A stretch of 40,682 bases of DNA from assembly GCA_001802945.1 (NCBI GenBank), contig MHAK01000132.1, positions 1-40,682 of the forward strand, written 5' to 3'. The DNA comes from Ignavibacteria bacterium RIFCSPLOWO2_12_FULL_56_21 (GTDB lineage Bacteria; Bacteroidota; Ignavibacteria; UBA10030). Made by a program: the position numbers and the translations under genes. Below, one piece after another: positions 25,186-32,573 of the stretch. The notes beneath the pieces were generated by a model. The model did not search any database. It saw nothing but the letters and a program-made list of their open reading frames with translations, and was not told the origin of the DNA. Each line of letters begins with the position of its first letter. The first letter of the stretch is position 1.

Positions 25186-25773
25186 ATGATACCCTGGAGA
25201 ACGCAGTTGTCCGTCGTTGCAGTCCTGACAATATTGGCACATGGGGCCCTGCCTTCTCAAACCCAAGAAACTCCTCCAGCCGGCCGAGAAAGCCGTGTGA
25301 CGCTGCTGCTCGTCGGTCATGGAGGCCCTGCGACGGATTTTCCAACGTTGACCGAATATTTCAGACTGCACGGCAGAAACAGCGATGAATCGCGAGCCAT
25401 CGAAAACGAAATGATGCACTGGCCCCGCAATGAACGCAACGACTCTTACTGGGCGGGGTTCATGAAGATCGTTCGTGAACTGGAACGCTCCGGCGGATTT
25501 CACTCCGTGCGATATGCGTTCAACGAAATGTGTGCTCCGACCGTCGAAGAGGCGCTCGAGGTGTCAAAGGGCGACCGTCCCGACACGATTGTCGTCACCA
25601 GCATCATGATGACTTCGGGAGGAGTGCATTCCGAAAAAGACATTCCGCTCTCCATCCAAAACTTTCGTGACCAAAATCCCGAAATACCGGTTATTTACGC
25701 ATGGCCCTATGCAGAAGCAGATATCGTGAAGTTCCTCAACGGACACATAGGGCGGTTCACCTCGACAAACTAA
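25186..25773 (+). CDS. Exported CbiX-like chelatase-fold protein
   Basis: A 195-residue protein with a signal peptide (about 1-25, PWRTQLSVVAVLTILAHGALPSQ) and one chelatase domain related to CbiX/SirB (sirohydrochlorin ferro- or cobaltochelatase). The two metal-site histidines have clear counterparts: His45 in LLLVGHGGPA and His148 in TSGGVHSEKDIP. Normal CbiX is cytoplasmic. A periplasmic chelatase (CbiK-P) is known in Desulfovibrio, where an iron or heme role is proposed. The ATG at 25186 is preferred because AAAGGA lies 7 nt upstream. The gene follows apbE by 50 bp. A periplasmic Fe2+ or tetrapyrrole-handling role is inference. Confidence 0.72.
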   Translation: MIPWRTQLSVVAVLTILAHGALPSQTQETPPAGRESRVTLLLVGHGGPATDFPTLTEYFRLHGRNSDESRAIENEMMHWPRNERNDSYWAGFMKIVRELERSGGFHSVRYAFNEMCAPTVEEALEVSKGDRPDTIVVTSIMMTSGGVHSEKDIPLSIQNFRDQNPEIPVIYAWPYAEADIVKFLNGHIGRFTSTN

Positions 25774-25780
25774 GGCGACC

Positions 25781-25809
25781 TTGCGCCTCCCCGGGGGGTC
25801 GTGTACATT
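25781..25809 (+). promoter_or_regulatory. Promoter of the SufT-like gene
   Basis: TTGCGC (25781-25786) and TACATT (25804-25809) are spaced by 17 bp, and the spacer holds a CCCCGGGG palindrome. Transcription would start about 35 nt before the ATG at 25851. Confidence 0.45.
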
Positions 25810-25850
25810 GAAGCAGGCCAGGAAAACACGTTCCACTCTCTTTCGCGTCC

Positions 25851-26180
25851 ATGGACATACAACAGATTCATCCGCAATTGACTGAACAGGTCGTGCTGAC
25901 CGCGCTCCGCGAAGTCTACGACCCCGAAATTCCCGTCAATGTCGTCGACCTGGGATTGATCTATCAGGTGAAGATCATCGACGACTGGGTGGGGATCAAA
26001 ATGACGCTTACGAGCCCGGGCTGCGGACTCGCCGATCAGATCGCGAACCAGGTAAGGGAGAAAGTGATGCAAGTGCCGGGAGTTGTGGATGGAGATGTGA
26101 GAATTGTTTGGCAACCGGCGTGGAATCAAAGCATGATGAGTGAGGAAGCGAAGAAGAAATTGATTTTCAATGGCCGGTAA
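25851..26180 (+). CDS. DUF59/MIP18-family Fe-S cluster assembly factor (SufT-like)
   Basis: A 109-residue cytoplasmic protein of the MIP18/SufT/PaaD family, involved in maturation of Fe-S proteins. Signatures are REVYDPEIPVNVVDLGLIY (about 20-38), LTSPGCG with the conserved cysteine (about 58-64), and the C-terminal QPAWNQSMMSEEAKKKL. It is shorter than full SufT and close to the stand-alone metal-sulfur cluster factor. It lies just after the iron/flavin genes with its own promoter, and a role in using imported iron fits its position. Confidence 0.88.
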   Translation: MDIQQIHPQLTEQVVLTALREVYDPEIPVNVVDLGLIYQVKIIDDWVGIKMTLTSPGCGLADQIANQVREKVMQVPGVVDGDVRIVWQPAWNQSMMSEEAKKKLIFNGR

Positions 26181-26194
26181 GTTTTAGAGAAATG

Positions 26195-26571
26195 GCAGGA
26201 TTGCAGAATAGCAGGATGGCAGAATCATTTACACTGAGGAGGGGGTATGAGATTCAAGAGGTTCGAGGACATGCCTGTATGGCGTGCAGCCCGAAAGCTC
26301 GCATCAAACATCGCTGAGGGGTATGAAAGAGAAACAACGTCAGATTTCTTGCGCTTCTTATCTTACGCCAAAGAATCGGCAGGCGAATTACGATCTCAAC
26401 TCTACGTCGCTTTCGACATCGGCTATATCAAAGAAGAAGACTTTCGGGACTTTTCGAGAAGTTGCATTTCCATCTCGATCCAATTGACCCGCTTCATGCA
26501 GTACTTGGAAGTGTCACAGCCCTGATCCAAGATTATGCAATTCTGCAATTCTGCAATTTTGTAATACTGCT
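26195..26571. repeat. Inverted 8-bp tandem arrays enclosing a four-helix-bundle gene
   Basis: Left array: four 8-bp units GCAGGATT, GCAGAATA, GCAGGATG, GCAGAATC (26195-26226). Right array: five 8-bp units ATTATGCA, ATTCTGCA, ATTCTGCA, ATTTTGTA, ATACTGCT (26532-26571). Right units are the reverse complement of the left unit (consensus GCAGAATN). The gene at 26247-26525 fills the space between. Confidence 0.8.
26247..26525 (+). CDS. Four-helix-bundle (S23/IVS) protein with internal deletion
   Basis: A 92-residue member of the four-helix-bundle family, recognisable from FEDMPVW at the start, SNIAEGYERETTSDFLRFLSYAKESAGELRSQL in the middle and a final helix ending FMQYLEV. Relatives are about 115-120 residues. 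Here WRAARKLA runs directly into SNIAEGY, so roughly 30 residues (end of helix 1, loop, start of helix 2) are missing in frame. The fold may therefore be compromised. The start is preceded by the strong GAGGAGGGGGT. The gene sits between inverted tandem arrays, as do its two paralogues. Confidence 0.78.
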   Translation: MRFKRFEDMPVWRAARKLASNIAEGYERETTSDFLRFLSYAKESAGELRSQLYVAFDIGYIKEEDFRDFSRSCISISIQLTRFMQYLEVSQP

Positions 26572-26586
26572 ATTTTTTCTCCGCTT

Positions 26587-27267
26587 TTAGCGCAATTGCG
26601 CCAGGATCGCATCTCTCAACCAATAGTTGACATACTTGTTCTGTATGGGTGTTGAACCCGTCACCGTTCCGTTCATGATTGTCTGTCGCACAACGGCAAA
26701 GCGAACTGATGTTGAATCGGCCTCCGGCGTCAACGTGCACGAAACGACGTAGTTCGCCGCGGAAACGGGGGGAGCCGGTTCCGGCGGCGGGGGCGGTTCA
26801 TATTGCGGCTCGCGCTCTCGTGTGCGGGTCCTTTCGGAGTCGGAGGAGGAATCGGTCGAGCATCCGTCGCTCAACCAGCCGAGCAATAAAATGAACAGGA
26901 TGACGCCGAAAATGGCGGCGAGAACGCTCCCGGCGGAGGGTTCCTCGGACTCTACCGGTTGTTGGTCATACTCCTCCTCCGGCAGGAGACCGTCCGAGTG
27001 CAAATTCGCCGTGACGAGTCCGCTTCGCGAATCACTCACGGAAATCACGGCTCCCCGTCGTTGGAGCGCCTCGACGACAGCTCTGTGCGTTCGCTCCGGG
27101 GATGCCGCAAACGAGAAAGTATCCGCATACGGTTCGTTGTCGTACTTGGAGAACTCTGGATGCGCTTTTCGCGCCGAGCCTGAGCCGCCGCAACCGGTCA
27201 TAATGAGCATGAGCGCGGCGACCGGAATGGCGAGTGCGCGGGTGGGGAAGGATCGTAGAGAGATCAT
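26587..27267 (-). CDS. Lipoprotein with a transmembrane segment, unknown function
   Basis: A 226-residue envelope protein. A lipobox MTGC places the lipidated cysteine at residue 26. An N-terminal domain (FAASPERTHRAVVEALQRRGAVISVSDSRSG) resembles the fold of BamC-like or DUF-type lipoproteins in which two helices pack on a sheet. It is followed by a hydrophobic helix (SVLAAIFGVILFILLLGWLS), an Arg/Glu and proline-rich linker, and a C-terminal beta-rich part (SCTLTPEADSTSVRFAVVRQTI). A lipid anchor plus an internal helix is an uncommon topology. It is downstream of the TIGR03067 lipoprotein gene by 39 bp and probably in the same transcript. Confidence 0.65.
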   Translation of the reverse strand: MISLRSFPTRALAIPVAALMLIMTGCGGSGSARKAHPEFSKYDNEPYADTFSFAASPERTHRAVVEALQRRGAVISVSDSRSGLVTANLHSDGLLPEEEYDQQPVESEEPSAGSVLAAIFGVILFILLLGWLSDGCSTDSSSDSERTRTREREPQYEPPPPPEPAPPVSAANYVVSCTLTPEADSTSVRFAVVRQTIMNGTVTGSTPIQNKYVNYWLRDAILAQLR

Positions 27268-27306
27268 GAAGGTCCTTTTGGTTCTCCCGGATTCTATCGG
27301 AAGATT

Positions 27307-27759
27307 CTAATAGCGATTGTAAGTCACAAGATAGAGCTTCGTGCCCGCCATGCTCTTGAATTCTGCGGGGCGATTCACACCGGAAAGATCGTAGCAGATA
27401 CGGAGTGTGTCCCCGTTGAGTTCGTAGATCGCGGGGAAAGTCTTGCCCACGTTCGGTCCCTCCGTGCCGGTAACGTTCATCGCTTTGAGCTCAGTTGCGG
27501 GGTCAAGCGTGTAGGTTCCCCTGTCTGGATTTCCTCCGACGAAAACCTCATATCTTCCATCGTCCATTTTGAGGCTGATAATCTTCAAGACAGCGTCAGC
27601 CATGGGTTCTCCAGACAACACGGCTTTCGCAGGCCTCCAATTTCCTTGTATTGCCTTGGCGTCGCTTGGTACTTCCCTGGACCCTGTAAACATCGTCGCA
27701 CATCCCGCACACAGAATCGCAACGATCAACGAATTGAATCCGGCACGTACCTTTTTCAT
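27307..27759 (-). CDS. TIGR03067-family lipoprotein
   Basis: A 150-residue exported protein with a lipobox (CAGC, lipidated Cys20) and the TIGR03067 domain: IQGNWRPAKAVLSGE, GGNPDRGTYTLDP, and GKTFPAIYELNGDTLRICYDLSG plus RPAEFKS. Function of the family is unknown; it is frequent in Planctomycetes and FCB bacteria. The ATG at 27759 has AAGGAC upstream and yields the signal peptide; a longer reading frame upstream is rejected. It follows the PhoD-like gene by 107 bp on the same strand. Confidence 0.82.
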   Translation of the reverse strand: MKKVRAGFNSLIVAILCAGCATMFTGSREVPSDAKAIQGNWRPAKAVLSGEPMADAVLKIISLKMDDGRYEVFVGGNPDRGTYTLDPATELKAMNVTGTEGPNVGKTFPAIYELNGDTLRICYDLSGVNRPAEFKSMAGTKLYLVTYNRY

Positions 27760-27866
27760 GCAAGAGTCCTTTCTGTATAAGGTGCCATGAAGTGTGCAAG
27801 GGTGTGCCATGCCGTTTCTGATCACCACGCCTCTTCGCTGGACTAAATTAAGTATCGGCACGATCA

Positions 27867-29243
27867 CTATCGTGCGAGCGCTGGCGGTCGAAGGTCCGAA
27901 GCCCGGATCTTGTGCGACCACCGGAGCGTACCGACGGTATCACGACACTCAATGGTCAAGACCCGATCCGTCCTCGGTCCGGTGAACTTCAGCAATCCGA
28001 AGTTATGCGCATCGGCGACGAGCGAGCCCGGAACCCTGTATGGATTGTTGACCTCCGCACCACGGGGCGGAGCGAGTCCTGCCGTCAGCGATGAGCTTGT
28101 GAAATCATACAACGGATAGAACGTGGAATCTTCAAGCTTGATAAGCTCGCTCATGTGCCGGTCGCCGGACACGAACACCACTCCGGTGATCCTGTTCGCA
28201 CGGATGAATCCAAGAAGGTCGTCGTATTCACTTCTAAATTGAATGAGTCCTTCGTACGGACAGATTGGATTCAACACCTGATTGCCGTTCAGGACGATCT
28301 TGAACGGCGACCGACTGTTGAGGAGCGCATCTTTGAGCCACTGCACCTGTTCTGTGCCCCACATTGTCTTGTCGGGACCTTCCGAAGTCCGGTTTGGTGA
28401 CCTGTGGAACCTGTCATCCAACAGGATGAACTCGGCATCCGCCCATTCGAACCGCGAAAAAATGCCGGGTGTTTCAAGCGTTCCATACGTTTGATTTGCC
28501 GTGAAGAGCTTGAACACGTCGAGCGCTTCGGTACGGAGCCTGTAGGACCGGTCCGAATCGTCCGGCCCAAAATCGTGATCGTCCCATATGTAATAATTGT
28601 GAACACTGCCAAGCAAAGGCTGGAGTTCGCGTTGCGACCGCGTATGCGTCCAGCGGCGCTTCAGGCCGCTGACAGAATTCCAGTCTACCTCCCTGTAATA
28701 CGTATTATCACCGAGCCAGATCATCAGGTCGGGTTCCTGCGCGGCGATGGTTCCAGCAATGCCGTAATCCGATCCATACGGTTTGCCGGGGCGGTCCCAC
28801 GCAGTTTCGTTGATGTAGAAGCATGAACCGACAGCGGCGGTGAATGCAGGAGGGTCGGTGCGCCACTGCCAGAGCGTTTGTGTTTGGAAACGGAGCGGAT
28901 ACGGACGCGTGATTAGCTTTCCGTCCACCATAACCTCATATCCGTATCGAGTTCCGGGAACAAGTTCTTCTATGCGCACTCTGGCGACGAACGCATTCTC
29001 TTTTCCTGTTATGACCGGATCGGTGGAGGACTTTTTCTTCGGGTCGGCCTCGGTCCAATAACGAAACTGGACCGATGCTTTTTTCGTTGTCTGCACCCAA
29101 AGCAGGACTTCGGTCATGTCGCTGTAGCCGACCATCGGTCCCGACTGGACGGATGAAATGTTCAATTGTGCGACACATGTGGAAGCGGCAAGGAGGAACA
29201 ACAACGCGGCGCAGTGTCGAAGTATCGGAAAGGAGCGTGGCAT
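27867..29243 (-). CDS. Secreted PhoD-like phosphatase/phosphodiesterase
   Basis: A 458-residue secreted metallophosphatase of the alkaline phosphatase D family. It has a signal peptide (1-26, ending CVAQ), an N-terminal fibronectin-like domain (about 30-120) and a calcineurin-like core. Metal-binding motifs are WLGDNTYY (Asp179), WDDHDFGPDDSD (220-231) and SGDRHMSEL (His363). It would hydrolyse phosphodiesters or monoesters outside the cytoplasm for phosphate scavenging or cell-wall teichoic-acid-like substrates. Substrate is not known. It is transcribed away from the TPR gene across a 435-bp spacer and heads a three-gene minus-strand run with the two lipoproteins. Confidence 0.88.
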   Translation of the reverse strand: MPRSFPILRHCAALLFLLAASTCVAQLNISSVQSGPMVGYSDMTEVLLWVQTTKKASVQFRYWTEADPKKKSSTDPVITGKENAFVARVRIEELVPGTRYGYEVMVDGKLITRPYPLRFQTQTLWQWRTDPPAFTAAVGSCFYINETAWDRPGKPYGSDYGIAGTIAAQEPDLMIWLGDNTYYREVDWNSVSGLKRRWTHTRSQRELQPLLGSVHNYYIWDDHDFGPDDSDRSYRLRTEALDVFKLFTANQTYGTLETPGIFSRFEWADAEFILLDDRFHRSPNRTSEGPDKTMWGTEQVQWLKDALLNSRSPFKIVLNGNQVLNPICPYEGLIQFRSEYDDLLGFIRANRITGVVFVSGDRHMSELIKLEDSTFYPLYDFTSSSLTAGLAPPRGAEVNNPYRVPGSLVADAHNFGLLKFTGPRTDRVLTIECRDTVGTLRWSHKIRASDLRPPALAR

Positions 29244-29325
29244 TCGAATTCAGGGGTGTGTGACGCGCGTGAAAGTAACTGTCAGTTGAACTCGAAGCAA
29301 GACAGGGCGTTTCTCGGGCCGCCGT

Positions 29326-29354
29326 TTGCTTCTCGAACTCGCGTTTTCTATATT
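29326..29354 (+). promoter_or_regulatory. Likely promoter upstream of the TPR gene
   Basis: TTGCTT (29326-29331), 17-bp spacer, TATATT (29349-29354), facing the TPR gene 325 bp downstream. The long leader in between contains REP-like hairpins. Confidence 0.4.
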
Positions 29355-29446
29355 TTTTGCGCATCTTCTCAAGAATCATGCGGCGATAAGAAGAGTACGC
29401 CACAAAAAGCACCCCGGCCTCGCCCGAGGTCCCTCGACGGAGTTTA

Positions 29447-29544
29447 CCCGCCCTAGGCGGGCTCGGGACGGTGAGCGAGCCGACAGGCAAGTCGCCCTTC
29501 GACTCCCTACGGTCGCTCAGAGCGACCCTGAGTTCACCGAAGGG
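29447..29544. repeat. Two palindromes in the PhoD-TPR spacer
   Basis: CCCGCC-CTA-GGCGGG (29447-29461) is followed by a nested palindrome: outer CCCTTCG (29495-29501) with CGAAGGG (29538-29544), inner GGTCGCT-CAG-AGCGACC (29511-29527). The latter belongs to the same family as 5142-5205. The rest of the 435-bp spacer 29244-29678 holds the promoter candidate and no gene. Confidence 0.75.
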
Positions 29545-29678
29545 TCGAACCGCCAGTCGAGGCCGAGGGCAGGCAAAGTCACAAAACTCATGTATGTGTA
29601 TTTTGTGCATTTTTGTGGCTTATGTTTTTGAGATATCTTCTCTCATTCCCACTTGAAATCCCTTTCTACGGGCACTCC

Positions 29679-31589
29679 ATGATTCGTGCGTCCCTTCAAG
29701 CCTGTCTTTTTGCCTCGATTTTCTCAGCATCAGCATTTGGCCAGGCACCTTCGGTACAGCTCACTATTAAAGAAAAGTCGGGATTCCTCGGCATGGGGGG
29801 GCCACGGGTGGTTTCGATCGATCTTTCGACACAAAATCGCGATGCCACCTTGACCAGCGAGAACGTCAACGGAGGCCCGTACTATTACTTTCTGGTCAAG
29901 CCGGCTGCAGATTGGGCGTTGGACGCGGATATCGTCAAGGAAGATCTTTCCAAACTGATCATCGTTCAGAATGAGCAGAAATTTGCCATCATGTGGAAAG
30001 GAGAGATCGTTGCCGGGACGCCCGCAACCATTCTTCTCGGCTATCCACGTAGTGTCAATCTCCATCAGCCATTTCAGTTCCAGATTGCAGTTGGGGACAA
30101 GGTTTATCAGGCGGATGTGACCATTCCACAGCAATACTGGCCGGGTTACACCTTTACAACGATGAATTTCCAGGCGGCGACGGAGGCAGTGAGCACGAAG
30201 CAGGCACGCGCTGCCATTGCAGCGACGGAGAAGATCGTCAGTAATTCGGCGCTCCAGATCTTTCCTCATTTTGAACGGGCCCGTTCATTACGCACTCAAG
30301 CGTTCGGCATGTTTCTGGGCGACGTGCAGATGTCGTTCCAGGCCACAGTCGTTGATACCGGCGAGCTGAAGGGAAAGATCGCCCGAGTCGAAGGATTCCG
30401 TCCATTGTACCAGTTCGTCGTCGATTCGCTTCCGCGCGCAGCGTGGAACATCGGCTCGCTCGACCCAGCCGTGGCGCCAATCGTCGAACAGGCAAGGGCG
30501 GGGGTTACGAACGTACATCTGGTGAGAGATTCGCTGCAGCGGGTGCTCGACGACAAGAACGTACGGTGGATCATCGAAGGGTCGGCGGTCGGGAAGAACG
30601 GGTTCTTGTATCAATATATGATTGAAACGCTTGCTTGGGCGTTCTCGTCGGCGAACTTCGAGGATACGACGGCGACCGATCTGAAGTTGACAATTCCGGA
30701 TGAATTCCGTACTCGGTTGGAGCGATATGCGCTGGTCGAATCGTATGAGACATTCCTTCGCCTCAGCATTGAGCGGATGCAGACAAATCTCCCGATGTTT
30801 CCGGTCGAATTCCTGCCCAATCTAAGAAAAGACACGTCCTCGTTCAGCCAACCCTTTTTCTCAATGCTCAAGGCGGTAAACGATTATTACTATGGCAACA
30901 TCACGGCGGCGCGAGACGAGGCTTTTCGAGTGCTCATGACGTGCACCGAACCAGACCTGAACGCCAGGTTCGACCTGGTGCGGGTGCTCATCGACATTCG
31001 GCGCGGACAAGCTCCTGGGGAGGTCCTCAGGATATTGGAAGATGCCCGCCAGCATGAACAGAAAGGGGACGCAGACGGCGCGCTTGAGCGATACCGGCAG
31101 GCAACCGTGATCGCTCCGAACTTTGCGTATGCGTTCTTTGCGATCGGTCAATTCTATGTACGCACGGGCGATCCGATCAGGGCGATCAATTTTTTCCAGC
31201 GAGCCTATCAAATCGATTCCCTCTACAACAGCGCATACCGCGAATCGTACAACATGTATCTGAAGCAGGGGAACTACAAGCCCATTGTCGATGTGTTGCT
31301 GTATGCCATCCAGCACGGCAACGACACGTGGGAGGTGAATTCAAACCTTGGCACGGCATTCCTGGGGGACAACGACCCGGCGCGGGCGATCCAGCATTTT
31401 GAACGGGCACTGGCGTTGAACGGCAAGAGTTACAAGACGAACATTCAGCTCGGACTTGCACATCAGGCCGTGAAGAACTACCAGAAGGCGCGTGAGTACT
31501 TCAACAATGCGATCGGGCTCGATCCGACGCGCCAGGACGCGGTGGATTACCTGACGAGACTGAATGAGATGCAGCGGAATGAAAAATAA
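29679..31589 (+). CDS. Exported TPR-repeat protein
   Basis: A 636-residue exported protein. The ATG at 29679 yields a signal peptide ending ASAFGQ. Residues about 25-150 form a beta-rich domain (VQLTIKEKSGFLGMGGPRVVSIDL) of unknown type, and a helical middle region follows. The last about 170 residues are tetratricopeptide repeats (GDADGALERYRQATVIAPNF, DPIRAINFFQRAYQIDSLY, DPARAIQHFERALALNG, NYQKAREYFNNAIGLDP). TPR proteins of this sort scaffold envelope complexes, but no partner can be named. An upstream in-frame start exists but gives a non-standard leader. Confidence 0.75.
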   Translation: MIRASLQACLFASIFSASAFGQAPSVQLTIKEKSGFLGMGGPRVVSIDLSTQNRDATLTSENVNGGPYYYFLVKPAADWALDADIVKEDLSKLIIVQNEQKFAIMWKGEIVAGTPATILLGYPRSVNLHQPFQFQIAVGDKVYQADVTIPQQYWPGYTFTTMNFQAATEAVSTKQARAAIAATEKIVSNSALQIFPHFERARSLRTQAFGMFLGDVQMSFQATVVDTGELKGKIARVEGFRPLYQFVVDSLPRAAWNIGSLDPAVAPIVEQARAGVTNVHLVRDSLQRVLDDKNVRWIIEGSAVGKNGFLYQYMIETLAWAFSSANFEDTTATDLKLTIPDEFRTRLERYALVESYETFLRLSIERMQTNLPMFPVEFLPNLRKDTSSFSQPFFSMLKAVNDYYYGNITAARDEAFRVLMTCTEPDLNARFDLVRVLIDIRRGQAPGEVLRILEDARQHEQKGDADGALERYRQATVIAPNFAYAFFAIGQFYVRTGDPIRAINFFQRAYQIDSLYNSAYRESYNMYLKQGNYKPIVDVLLYAIQHGNDTWEVNSNLGTAFLGDNDPARAIQHFERALALNGKSYKTNIQLGLAHQAVKNYQKAREYFNNAIGLDPTRQDAVDYLTRLNEMQRNEK

Positions 31590-31593
31590 AAAT

Positions 31594-32134
31594 GATGAAC
31601 ACAGATAACACCGAAAAAGGGATGGTCACGGATGAAGAATTCGTTGATCGTCGAACGGGTCATGAATTTAGATCCTTCTTTCGATCATTTGTATAGATCT
31701 TTCGCCGTATTTGTGGCTTCGGTCCGAAGTTGAGGACCAGTCCTACTTCGTATTCAGTCGCCCTAAGGTAGTTGATCAGCTGATACTCGTATTCCGCAGC
31801 AATCACCTCAGCCGCTTTTAGCTCAAGCACCACCACGTCATTTACCACAATGTCGGCGCTGTAATTTCCTACAATCTTACCCTTGTAGGATACTGCAATT
31901 GGAACTTGAGCTTTAGCCTGCATGCCTCCCAGTTCGAGCTCGATCATCAGAGATCTTCGCACACTTTTTCCAGAAACCCTGTTCCAAGTGTATTGTAGAC
32001 CTCGTAAAACGCAGCAATTATCCGCTCGGTGAGCTCGCGATGTAGATTTTCCATAACACCCCTCCTTATTGATGGCGAGAACCAATCAGGAGGAATTAAC
32101 AAAACCAACCCTTTTAAAACAATCTGTGTTCATC
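31594..32134. repeat. 13-bp inverted repeats enclosing the GxxExxY gene
   Basis: GATGAACACAGAT at 31594-31606 is exactly inverted at 32122-32134. Both arms are extended by AACACAGA-like units (about 31607-31640 and 32135-32165). They bracket the GxxExxY pseudogene. Confidence 0.78.
31660..32054 (-). pseudogene. GxxExxY family gene (PD-(D/E)XK nuclease-like), frameshifted
   Basis: The minus strand starts MENLHRELTERIIAAFYEVYNTLGTGFLEKVCEDL (with AAGGAGGGG 4 nt before the ATG at 32054) and then meets a TGA at 31947-31949. The family sequence continues one frame over: LMIELELGGMQAKAQVPIAVSYKG, YSADIVVNDVVVLELKAAE, INYLRATEYEVGLVLNFG. Aligned with the family, exactly one nucleotide is missing after the GAAGAT codons. 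The family belongs to the PDDEXK_3 clan, and the Asp plus ELK motif is present. Biological role is unknown. Either a recent frameshift or a sequencing error explains it. Confidence 0.82.
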
Positions 32135-32318
32135 TTGTGTTATTTCTGTGTTTTCTGTGTTCGCCTTTTATGCCTTTGCATTTCCCCTAAAACCGCCGTA
32201 GATTTTGTCCGCGTCTAGCGCGCTTTTTCGCCCTTTTTTGGTCGTTTGAGCAGTCTCACCCCGCCTTTTTTGCGCATTCTCCTCGTTCACACATTTTGAT
32301 CACCCGTCCAGGGGTTGA

Positions 32319-32348
32319 TTGAACGGTATTTTGGGACGAGATTATATC
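32319..32348 (+). promoter_or_regulatory. Promoter of the tRNA-Leu gene
   Basis: TTGAAC (32319-32324) precedes TTATAT (32342-32347, 17-bp spacer) or TATATC (32343-32348, 18-bp spacer). It lies 32 bp upstream of the tRNA. A small leader hairpin (GCGGGCA with TGCCTGC) follows. Confidence 0.5.
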
Positions 32349-32379
32349 TCTTAGCGGGCAGAGGTGCCTGCCGCGAAAA

Positions 32380-32461
32380 GGGCAGATGGCGAAATTGGCA
32401 GACGCGCTGGCCTTAGGAGCCAGTGAGGAAACTCATGAGGGTTCGAGTCCCTCTCTGCCCA
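32380..32461 (+). tRNA. tRNA-Leu, anticodon TAG
   Basis: The acceptor stem GGGCAGA/TCTGCCC, D arm with GCG/CGC, anticodon stem CTGGC/GCCAG with loop CTTAGGA (anticodon TAG, reading CUA), a long class II variable arm TGAGGAAACTCA and T arm GAGGG-TTCGAGT-CCCTC all fold as expected. The discriminator base is A (32461). CCA is not encoded (CA then A follow), so it must be added enzymatically. Confidence 0.95.
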
Positions 32462-32573
32462 CAAACGATTGCACATGGTAAAATGCAGATTGAGAATTGA
32501 GGTAGAAGATTGCTGCGTTTATGTAGCTGATTGATGCAAGTATAGACAGAGAGTTCATTCAACAAGAGTATTT

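Noticed and set aside
26195-26571. Possible CRISPR array
   Set aside because: Units are 8 bp without spacers and inverted about a gene; no cas genes are present.
31594-32134. Classical insertion sequence
   Set aside because: There are inverted repeats, but no transposase; the enclosed gene is a GxxExxY protein and no target-site duplication is evident.
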